Assembly (NCBI GenBank): GCA_900767325.1
Contig: CAAFYT010000035.1
Location: 1 to 5,034, forward strand
DNA length: 5,034 nucleotides
Source of the DNA: Kiritimatiellia bacterium
GTDB taxonomy: Bacteria; Verrucomicrobiota; Kiritimatiellia; RFP12; UBA1067
Direction of reading: 5' to 3'
Every line of letters starts with the position of its first letter. Within the stretch, counting starts at the first letter, position 1. This document shows, one piece after another, positions 1 to 5,034 of this stretch. The notes below the pieces were generated by a model that was given only the letters and a program-made list of their open reading frames with translations, ran no database searches and was not told the DNA's origin. The position numbers and the translations under genes were made by a program.

Positions 1-276
1 AAGGCGGTCCTCGACATCATGAAGTTCATCTACGACAACATCATGTACGCGGAGCTCAACACCAAGAGCGACTACTGCCAGGTGTGCGGCTTCGACGGGG
101 AGATCGAGATCGTCAAGGACGAGAGCGGCAAGCTCATCTGGAAGTGCCCGAAGTGCGGCAACACGGACGAGTCGAAGCTCAATGTCGCGCGCCGCACCTG
201 CGGCTACATCGGCAGCCAGTTCTGGAACCAGGGGCGCACGCAGGAGATCAAGGAGCGCGTTCTTCACGTTTCGTGA
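1..276 (+). CDS. nrdD: Anaerobic (class III) ribonucleoside-triphosphate reductase, C-terminal part
   Basis: This is the last 91 codons of a gene whose start lies left of the window; the frame is open from base 1, so the ATG at 19 is internal. NrdD reduces ribonucleoside triphosphates to dNTPs using a protein glycyl radical and works only without oxygen. Seen here: two CxxC pairs (YCQVCG and WKCPKCG, 20 residues apart from second to third Cys), which form the family's C-terminal zinc ribbon, then the radical loop RRTCGYIGS, then an ending FWNQGRTQEIKERV typical of the family. By family knowledge the radical-bearing residue is the Gly directly after the Cys in RTCGY (residue 68 of this fragment). 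The stop codon overlaps the start of nrdG, its activating enzyme, so the two are surely co-translated. Identification is firm; the catalytic barrel and any ATP-cone regulatory domain are outside the window. Confidence 0.96.
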   Translation, partial: KAVLDIMKFIYDNIMYAELNTKSDYCQVCGFDGEIEIVKDESGKLIWKCPKCGNTDESKLNVARRTCGYIGSQFWNQGRTQEIKERVLHVS

Positions 277-758
277 ACTACGCCTCGATCAGGGCCTGTG
301 ACATCGCGAACGGAGAGGGGATCAGGGTCTCCCTCTTCGTTTCGGGTTGCACGCACCACTGCAAGGGGTGCTTCAACCCCGATCAGTGGGATTTCGCCTA
401 CGGCGAGCCCTTCACGCGAGAGGTCGAGGATTCGATCCTTGCGACGCTCGGCGGGTGCTTCATCGACGGGCTGACGATCCTCGGCGGCGAGCCGATGGAG
501 CCGGCCAACCAGCGCGCGCTCGTGCCGTTCCTGCGCCGCTTCCGCGCGAAATTCGGCGATACGCGAACGTTGTGGGTTTACACGGGGTGCGTGCTCGAAA
601 CCGACCTCCGGGCGGAGTCGCGCTGGCGAACCGAGGTCACGGACGAATTCCTGTCGATGATCGACGTTCTTGTCGACGGGCCGTTCGTCGAGGAGCTCAA
701 GGACATTTCGCTGAAGTTCCGCGGCAGTTCCAATCAGCGCATTCTCAAACTGCGGTGA
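273..758 (+). CDS. nrdG: Anaerobic ribonucleotide reductase activating enzyme (radical SAM)
   Basis: A 161-residue protein, the usual NrdG length. It binds a [4Fe-4S] cluster and S-adenosylmethionine and makes the glycyl radical on NrdD. The cluster motif is GCTHHCKGC (Cys26, Cys30, Cys33; CxxxCxxC), followed by FNPDQWDF, matching the family's C-Y/F-N-x-x-x-W pattern. The SAM-contacting GGEP motif is at residues 71-74, and later strands such as LWVYTG and DVLVDGPF are also typical. I chose the GTG at 273 because it gives an N-terminus NYASIRACDIANGEGIR that matches NrdG, including the MNY opening; it overlaps the nrdD stop as GTGA. An upstream in-frame extension is open but unlike any NrdG, so it is a shadow of nrdD. 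The nearest AAGGAG (250-255) is 17 bases upstream, too far for good initiation, so translation probably relies on coupling to nrdD. Confidence 0.95.
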   Translation: MNYASIRACDIANGEGIRVSLFVSGCTHHCKGCFNPDQWDFAYGEPFTREVEDSILATLGGCFIDGLTILGGEPMEPANQRALVPFLRRFRAKFGDTRTLWVYTGCVLETDLRAESRWRTEVTDEFLSMIDVLVDGPFVEELKDISLKFRGSSNQRILKLR

Positions 759-770
759 TTGTGGTATAAT
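742..770 (+). promoter_or_regulatory. Promoter of tRNA-Pro (-35 TTCTCA, -10 TATAAT)
   Basis: A perfect TATAAT box lies at 765-770, preceded by TGG at 762-764, which gives the TGn of an extended -10 element. Seventeen bases upstream, TTCTCA at 742-747 matches four of six positions of the -35 consensus TTGACA. Transcription would begin near 776-778, about ten bases before the mature 5' end of the tRNA at 788, leaving a short leader for RNase P to remove. The -35 box lies inside the last codons of nrdG, and the -10 begins seven bases after its stop. This is the only convincing sigma-70-type promoter I see in the window. Confidence 0.8.
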
Positions 771-787
771 ATGCCGTGTTGTCTTTT

Positions 788-864
788 CGGGGTGTAGCGC
801 AGTCTGGTAGCGCGTCTGCCTTGGGCGCAGAAGGCCGTGGGTTCAAATCCCGCCGCCCCGACCA
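788..864 (+). tRNA. tRNA-Pro, anticodon TGG
   Basis: A complete 77-base cloverleaf folds by eye. The acceptor stem CGGGGTG pairs with CGCCCCG (854-860, one T-G pair). The D stem is GCGC/GCGC (797-800 with 810-813). The anticodon stem TCTGC/GCAGA (815-819 with 827-831) closes the loop CTTGGGC, with anticodon TGG at 822-824. The variable loop is AGGCC, and the T arm is GTGGG-TTCAAAT-CCCGC. A discriminator A and a genome-encoded CCA end follow at 861-864. Anticodon TGG reads CCN proline codons, and the G after the anticodon is the m1G37 position expected in tRNA-Pro. The gene lies just downstream of a strong promoter. No clear terminator follows before the next coding region. Confidence 0.98.
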
Positions 865-909
865 GAGTGGGGAGAGACAACGTCTTGCTGAAATGACGAA
901 AGTTACGCT

Positions 910-1719
910 ATGATTACAGTGATCCTTGCGATTGTCGTGGGGTGCGGGAGCTTCGCATCCGTGTATTTTGCGGCCGATTTCGGGCTGGGGTGGAGCATCG
1001 TGGTCGGCGTGGTCGGCTTCGGGGCGTTTCAGGGCGTCGTCGGCTACCTGATCCAGCGTCGCGTCAAGGCCGACATGGAGGGCGTTCAGGCCATCCTGAT
1101 GAACGGGCAGTCGCGCTTGCAGCAGAAGATGCAGCGCTGGCAGATCCGCCCCCCGGGGTCCGTGCAGGCGGCGCAGAAGGAGATCTTCGAGGATACCAAG
1201 GTGTTCGTGAAGGAGGCCCTGGCGAAGACCGCGACGCTCGAGAAGTACCGTCCGTGGGTGCCGATGATGGGGCGGCAGATCGCGACGGCCCGGCTTCAGC
1301 TGAACTGGATGATCAGGGATTTCAAGGCCGTCGACGCCCTGATGCCCAAGGCGCTGTGCATCGATCCGATGATGGCGGCCATCAAGATGGCGCGGCTGTA
1401 CATGCTTTCCGCGCCGCTGGCCGACATCGCCAAGGTCTACCGCAAGGGCGTCGCGCGCGTCAGATACAACGGCAACGTGCTTCTGGCGGCGGCGATGAGC
1501 TGGATGCAGGTCCAGAAGGGCGATTCGGACGGCGCGTTCAAGACGCTCGCCGAGGCGCTGAAGAAGAGCGACAACGAAACGCTCAAGCGGAACCACGAGC
1601 ACCTGATGAACAACCGCGTCGCGCAGTTCAGCAATTCGGGGATCGGCGACCAGTGGTATTCGCTGCTCTTGGAGGAGCCGCGCGTCCGCACGCAGCGGCA
1701 AAGGAGCGTCTATCGTTAG
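910..1719 (+). CDS. Membrane-anchored TPR-like helical protein of unknown function
   Basis: A 269-residue protein that I cannot assign to a named family. Residues 1-23 (MITVILAIVVGCGSF...) and about 28-47 (WSIVVGVVGFGAFQGVVGYL) form two closely spaced membrane helices, followed by QRRVK; by the positive-inside rule this places the rest in the cytoplasm. The remainder is helical: an amphipathic, Gln-rich stretch around residues 60-80, then helix pairs that look like degenerate tetratricopeptide repeats, notably about 137-170 (DFKAVDALMPKALCIDP...) and 188-225 (GNVLLAAAMSWMQVQKGDSD...). TPR proteins usually act as binding scaffolds, so the role here is inferred only as anchoring a partner at the membrane. 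The ATG at 910 begins right at the hydrophobic segment; no good Shine-Dalgarno precedes it. The gene's 3' end contains the ribosome site of the next gene and overlaps it, so the two are coupled. Confidence 0.85.
   Translation: MITVILAIVVGCGSFASVYFAADFGLGWSIVVGVVGFGAFQGVVGYLIQRRVKADMEGVQAILMNGQSRLQQKMQRWQIRPPGSVQAAQKEIFEDTKVFVKEALAKTATLEKYRPWVPMMGRQIATARLQLNWMIRDFKAVDALMPKALCIDPMMAAIKMARLYMLSAPLADIAKVYRKGVARVRYNGNVLLAAAMSWMQVQKGDSDGAFKTLAEALKKSDNETLKRNHEHLMNNRVAQFSNSGIGDQWYSLLLEEPRVRTQRQRSVYR
1701..1706 (+). promoter_or_regulatory. Shine-Dalgarno AAGGAG that decides the start of the fused nucleotidyltransferase-kinase
   Basis: AAGGAG lies inside the last codons of the upstream membrane-protein gene and is followed by a five-base spacer (CGTCT) and then ATC at 1712. 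That spacing is near the optimum for initiation. No ATG, GTG or TTG exists in the correct frame at or near this distance. Read from the ATC, the protein begins x-VRKAIVLAAGLGTR, where x is exactly where homologous nucleotidyltransferases carry their initiator Met. Confidence 0.6.
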
Positions 1720-3310
1720 GAAGGCCATAGTCCTGGCGGCGGGCCTCGGAACGCGTCTCAGGCCGCTGACCTGCGCCGTGCCGAAGCCGCTCCTGCCGCT
1801 TTGGGGCGAGCCGATGCTTTCGCGGATCGTGGCGATGCTCCGCGAATGGGGCGTTGACGACATCGTGGTGAACTGCCACTACCACGCCGATCAGATCGAG
1901 GCCTGGTGCCGGGCCAATGGCTGCGCGACAAGCCGCGAGGAGGAGATTCTCGGAACCGGCGGAGTGCTGAATCCGCTGCGGGAGTGGATCGGCGAGGAGA
2001 GCTTCTATCTTGTGAACGGCGACATCGTGCTCGAAGGGGCGAAGCCGCTCGAACTGCCGCAGGACGACTCCGCAATCGGCTGCTGCCTGGTTGCGAAGGA
2101 AGGTCCGCGGACGATCGAGGTCGAGCCGCTCTCGCGGTTCGTGACGAACTGGAGGAGCGACGACGCGGGGGCGGATGGAACCTTCACGTACTGCGGCGTG
2201 GCGCTCTTGCGGTCCGGCGTGCTCGATTTTGTCGCTCCCGCCGGCTTCTCGAGCATCGTCTCCGCCTACGAGAAGGCGATGATGGCGGGGCGCTTCGTGC
2301 AGGCGGTTGCGCCCGACGACCTGCTCTGGGCGGATGCCGGCACGATCGACAGCTACATCGACCTCAACCGGGATGGCGACGACAACGCCTTCGCGGACAT
2401 TCCGCCGCTTCGGGCGGTCGGGGCTTCGCCGGCGACCGAGTTCCTCGGCGCGCGCGGCAGCGAGCGGGTCTTCTTCAGGGAGGGCGAGCGCGTCATCATT
2501 GTCTACGACGACGCGAAGCGCCGGGAGAACGCCCGCTACGCCGGCCATGCGCGCTGGCTCCGGGCGAAGGGCGTTTCCGTTCCGGCGGTTCTGGACGATC
2601 GGCCGGAGTGGAAGACGCTGGTGATGGAGCACATCGGCTCGGCGCGCGAGATGACGCTGGAGGACTACGTGAAGGTCGTCGAGGCGCTTGTCGGCTTCAA
2701 CGCCCTGTCGGCGGCGCACGACATCCCCGAACTGGAGGACGCCTTTGGCGCGGACGTCTGGAAGTGGGAGCGGGAGCTTTTCGCCGAGCACTGCCTCGGC
2801 GCGCGTTACCGGATGCCGCTGCCGGGCGATGTGCGCGCGGAGCTCGTGAAGGTCGAGGCGGTTCTCGGGGCCGAACCCCGCGCGCTTGTCCATCGCGATT
2901 TCCAGTCTACCAATGTGCTGTGGAAGGGCGAACGATTCGGATTCATCGACTTTCAGGGGATGCGGCTCGGGCCCGCGGCGTACGATCTCGCCTCGCTGGT
3001 CTACGATCCGTACGCGAAGCTGGCGAAGGGCGAGCGGCGCGCGCTCGTGGCGCTCTACGCGAAGAAGGCGGGGCGCGAGGAGATCGCGAAGGTCGTTCCG
3101 TTCGCGGCCGTTCAGCGGCTGGTGCAATGTCTCGGCGCGTACGGGCGGCTCGCGTCCGTCGGGCAGACGCAGTTCCTGAAGTTCGTCGCGCCGGCGCTCG
3201 CGAATCTGGCGGAGGCGGCGACGGCGGCCGGGTTGGACGCGGTGAAGGCGCTCGCGGAGGAGCTGATCGCGCGGGAAGCGCCGCATCACCACCATCATCA
3301 TCACGGATGA
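1712..3310 (+). CDS. Fused sugar-1-phosphate nucleotidyltransferase / sugar kinase (MurU-AmgK-like)
   Basis: A 532-residue two-domain protein if it starts at ATC 1712. Domain 1 (about 1-225) is a MurU/GlmU-type nucleotidyltransferase: KAIVLAAGLGTRLRPLT with PKPLLP (residues 4-29) is the nucleotide-binding loop, LGTGG is at 80-84, VNGD (metal Asp104) follows, and WADAGT is at 206-211. Domain 2 (about 232-510) has the aminoglycoside-phosphotransferase fold: HRDFQSTN (394-401; catalytic Asp396, metal Asn401) and IDFQG (DFG-like Asp413), followed by GPAAYDLASLV, close to AmgK. In Pseudomonas, separate AmgK and MurU phosphorylate MurNAc at C1 and then attach UMP, recycling peptidoglycan to UDP-MurNAc. 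A fusion would do both steps, but the sugar here is inferred and another hexose or heptose is possible. The first canonical start, GTG 1778, would delete the GxGTR loop, so it is rejected. The start overlaps the upstream gene by eight bases, and the stop overlaps the next gene as ATGA. The protein ends in His7-Gly. Confidence 0.85.
   Translation: MVRKAIVLAAGLGTRLRPLTCAVPKPLLPLWGEPMLSRIVAMLREWGVDDIVVNCHYHADQIEAWCRANGCATSREEEILGTGGVLNPLREWIGEESFYLVNGDIVLEGAKPLELPQDDSAIGCCLVAKEGPRTIEVEPLSRFVTNWRSDDAGADGTFTYCGVALLRSGVLDFVAPAGFSSIVSAYEKAMMAGRFVQAVAPDDLLWADAGTIDSYIDLNRDGDDNAFADIPPLRAVGASPATEFLGARGSERVFFREGERVIIVYDDAKRRENARYAGHARWLRAKGVSVPAVLDDRPEWKTLVMEHIGSAREMTLEDYVKVVEALVGFNALSAAHDIPELEDAFGADVWKWERELFAEHCLGARYRMPLPGDVRAELVKVEAVLGAEPRALVHRDFQSTNVLWKGERFGFIDFQGMRLGPAAYDLASLVYDPYAKLAKGERRALVALYAKKAGREEIAKVVPFAAVQRLVQCLGAYGRLASVGQTQFLKFVAPALANLAEAATAAGLDAVKALAEELIAREAPHHHHHHHG
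3284..3304 (+). repeat. CAT/CAC triplet run encoding seven histidines
   Basis: Seven consecutive His codons (CAT CAC CAC CAT CAT CAT CAC) come just before the final Gly and stop of the fused enzyme. The codons are mixed rather than a pure repeat. The tract lies directly upstream of the next start codon, where a purine-rich Shine-Dalgarno would normally be; it contains none. A C-terminal His run could bind Ni, Zn or Cu ions, but nothing else in the window points to metal handling. Confidence 0.9.
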
Positions 3311-5034
3311 ACGAGATGCGTCAGTTCCTGCAGCGCGTGAAATCCACGGGTGCGCGGCGTCCGGGGGTGGTGCGAACGGTGGCGATGGGGCGCGAGCGCG
3401 CGTTCGAGGCGTTCGACGTCGGCGCGGATACGTTCATCTTCGAGCGCGGCATCGCGGCACACCTGAACGAGCGGCCCAGCGTTCTGATCGTCGAGAAGCG
3501 CGATCTCGGGCGTCGCGCGGCGAACGGGCGGGTGCTGACCGTCTCGACCGGCAATCACGCGGTGGCGATGTTTCCGCTGCTCGACGGGCGGTTCTGGAAG
3601 CTCGCGCGTCTCGCCGCCGCGCGGCGCGGGGAGGTTCTGACGCGCGCGGTGCTCTGCGCCAATGTGGTGGAGGGAACGCTCGAAATCTCCCAGCGCGAGG
3701 TCGCGACCGCCGCCGTGGTGCGGCATGACGACTGGCTCGTCGGCACGGTCGGGTTCGGGCTTGATCGCATCGTGATGGGGGAGCGCAACGAGGCGACGCT
3801 CGAGCACTACCGCCGGCTGGGGCAGGAATGGCGCGTGAAGCCGCTGGCGTGGACGGAGGGGGAGATGCGCGTCGCGTTGGCATCTTCGCGCAAGCGGATC
3901 GGCTCGAAGCTCAGCTATTTCCATTCGGCGCGCGGCGTCCATTTCCTGACCTTCCCCGAGTTCCGCCGGTTCGCGGCGTTGGCCGAGGGCGATCCGGAAT
4001 CGTTCGTCGCCGGGCTTCGCGAGCTGGTGAGCGTGTTCGAGGGGAACGCCTGCTCGTTCACGCGCATGCCCAAGCATCGGGGCCATCACGAGATCGAGTT
4101 CTTCGGTTTGCGGCGCGGTACGGCTCTGGAGCGGCTGATACCGGAGCTCGAACGGCTGATGGAGGCGATCGTCCTGCGGCGCACGGGGCAGCTCGGCGTG
4201 ATCCAGAGGATCCAGGAGATCGTGGCGCTCGGCGAATCGATGCTGGCGCGGCCGGAGCTCGGGGACGAGGGCTCAAAGGTCTTCACGGAAACGCTCTACA
4301 TGTACATCACCGGGGAGATCTACGCGGTGGTCGGGGAGGGGACGACGCCAGCCTTCGACGATCGCCGCACGGCGCTGCCGGGCGCGACGTACGTCGCCGG
4401 GCGTTTCACGCTGCATCCTGGCGCGGATGCGCGGACGGAGGTCTTGCTCTCGAACCTGCGCGGCATGATGTCCAAGGGCGAGGTGATCGAATACGCGAAC
4501 GTCTACGAACTGCGCGAGGGCAAGGGCGAGGGACGGCTCGGCGGCGGCGCGACGCGCGAAGTCGTCTACAAGACGAGCAAGCGGCCTCTGGAGAACAGCA
4601 TGATCGAGAAGCGGCTCTCGCGCACGGCGAAGGGCTACGGCGACTACATGCTGGCGCGCATCGGCGCGCTCCGTTCGCTCGGCGTGTCGCTGAGTTCCTT
4701 CTACCTGCTGCTCCGGCGCCGCGCGGGTCTGGGGAAGCGCACGAGGGATTTCTACATCCGCCGCCGTTGCGAGGGCGAGCCGATGGACGCGATTCCGGCG
4801 AACTACTTCCGCAGCTCCGACGGTTCGGCGGGGGAGGAGCGCGAGGTCGTCTTGGCGTTGGCGGCGCTGATGGGTGATGCGGCGGCGCAGAACATGGCGA
4901 TGAAGAAGTACGATCCGAAGTCCGAAAGTCCGCTCTATGGCGTCGGCAAGGAGATCTACGAGTTCGCGTACGACATCACCCTGGAGATGGTCGTGCCGAA
5001 GCGGGTCTCGACGTGTTCGATCCGCGGGAGCTTC
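3307..5034 (+). CDS. Large unrecognised protein, C-terminus beyond window; possible kinase-like C-terminal half
   Basis: An open frame of 576 codons with no stop before the window ends. I do not recognise the family. The ATG at 3307 overlaps the upstream stop as ATGA; there is no Shine-Dalgarno, so translation is probably coupled. A second in-frame ATG at 3316 is an alternative. The sequence looks soluble, with no signal peptide or membrane helix. The N-terminal half mixes strands and helices (TFIFERGIAAHL, PSVLIVEKRDLG, VLTVSTGNHAVAMFPLLDG), and a helical stretch covers about 280-330 (LERLIPELERLMEAIVLRR...). From about residue 400 the pattern recalls a divergent protein-kinase fold: REVVYKTSK (candidate Lys422), a long basic helix, RDFYIRRRCEGEP (about 480-492, a beta4-beta5-like pair), then YDPKSESPLYG (535-545) and IYEFAYD (candidate metal Asp556). 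This reading is weak. Codon use and base composition match the neighbouring genes, so it is a native operon member. Confidence 0.85.
   Translation, partial: MNEMRQFLQRVKSTGARRPGVVRTVAMGRERAFEAFDVGADTFIFERGIAAHLNERPSVLIVEKRDLGRRAANGRVLTVSTGNHAVAMFPLLDGRFWKLARLAAARRGEVLTRAVLCANVVEGTLEISQREVATAAVVRHDDWLVGTVGFGLDRIVMGERNEATLEHYRRLGQEWRVKPLAWTEGEMRVALASSRKRIGSKLSYFHSARGVHFLTFPEFRRFAALAEGDPESFVAGLRELVSVFEGNACSFTRMPKHRGHHEIEFFGLRRGTALERLIPELERLMEAIVLRRTGQLGVIQRIQEIVALGESMLARPELGDEGSKVFTETLYMYITGEIYAVVGEGTTPAFDDRRTALPGATYVAGRFTLHPGADARTEVLLSNLRGMMSKGEVIEYANVYELREGKGEGRLGGGATREVVYKTSKRPLENSMIEKRLSRTAKGYGDYMLARIGALRSLGVSLSSFYLLLRRRAGLGKRTRDFYIRRRCEGEPMDAIPANYFRSSDGSAGEEREVVLALAALMGDAAAQNMAMKKYDPKSESPLYGVGKEIYEFAYDITLEMVVPKRVSTCSIRGSF

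Noticed and set aside
19..276. A separate small zinc-ribbon protein starting at ATG 19.
   Set aside because: The frame is open to base 1, and the sequence is the known C-terminal zinc ribbon and glycyl-radical loop of NrdD.
837..864. The tRNA 3' end as a phage or island attachment site.
   Set aside because: I see no direct repeat of the tRNA 3' end elsewhere in the window, no integrase, and no shift in composition.
873..898. Possible terminator hairpins after the tRNA (AGAC/GTCT around 875-885; CGTC/GACG 881-898).
   Set aside because: Stems are only four to five pairs and no T-run follows.
745..1863. A 372-residue open frame on the - strand that includes the peptide SGRRDLNPRPSAPKADALP.
   Set aside because: That peptide is the antisense translation of the tRNA-Pro gene, a well-known annotation artefact. 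The rest is the shadow of the + strand membrane-protein gene.
1628..3304. A 558-residue open frame on the - strand opposite the fused enzyme.
   Set aside because: It is Arg/His/Leu-rich with no motifs, as expected from antisense of GC-rich coding DNA; the + strand carries clear enzyme motifs throughout.
1778..3310. GTG 1778 as the start of the fused enzyme.
   Set aside because: It would remove the essential GxGTR nucleotide-binding loop, which is intact just upstream in the same frame, and no Shine-Dalgarno sits at a suitable distance.
3284..3310. The His7 tail as a leftover of an engineered expression construct.
   Set aside because: The tract is followed directly by an overlapping native gene with matching composition, and no vector or linker sequence is present.
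3301..4089. Open frames on the - strand and a 349-residue + strand frame (3828-4877) in the last third of the window.
   Set aside because: They are low-complexity Arg/Ala/Gly-rich shadows. The + frame beginning at ATG 3307 runs unbroken to the window end with normal composition and overlaps the upstream stop as ATGA.

Overview
The window is GC-rich bacterial DNA with densely packed genes, all on the + strand. It looks like the chromosome of an anaerobe. It opens with the end of an oxygen-sensitive class III (anaerobic) ribonucleotide reductase gene and its radical-SAM activase. It continues with a tRNA gene that encodes its own CCA end, followed by three tightly coupled protein genes. The gene content and base composition would fit a gut or sediment anaerobe, possibly of the Verrucomicrobiota/Kiritimatiellota type, but that placement is a guess and no marker here settles it.

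Region 1 (1-758): the 3' end of nrdD, with its zinc ribbon and glycyl-radical loop, followed by complete nrdG. The nrdG GTG start overlaps the nrdD stop (GTGA). The pair makes dNTPs without oxygen: NrdG cleaves S-adenosylmethionine to place the radical on NrdD.

Region 2 (742-909): a strong promoter with a perfect TATAAT box straddles the end of nrdG and drives tRNA-Pro(UGG). The 45 bases between the tRNA and the next gene hold no convincing terminator or new promoter, so the downstream genes may be read from the tRNA promoter.

Region 3 (910-5034): three genes joined by overlaps. The first encodes a small membrane-anchored helical-repeat protein of unknown function. The second encodes a two-domain enzyme, a sugar-1-phosphate nucleotidyltransferase fused to an aminoglycoside-phosphotransferase-fold sugar kinase. 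It resembles MurU plus AmgK of the peptidoglycan (MurNAc) recycling route, so one polypeptide could turn a free sugar into an NDP-sugar. The third is a long protein I do not recognise; it has no stop in the window and runs off the right edge at 576+ residues.

Two oddities stand out. The conserved nucleotide-binding loop of the fused enzyme lies upstream of any ATG, GTG or TTG in its frame. The best-placed start is an ATC codon five bases after a perfect AAGGAG. The same protein ends in seven consecutive histidines, a natural His-tag-like tail whose DNA sits where the next gene's Shine-Dalgarno sequence would be expected.
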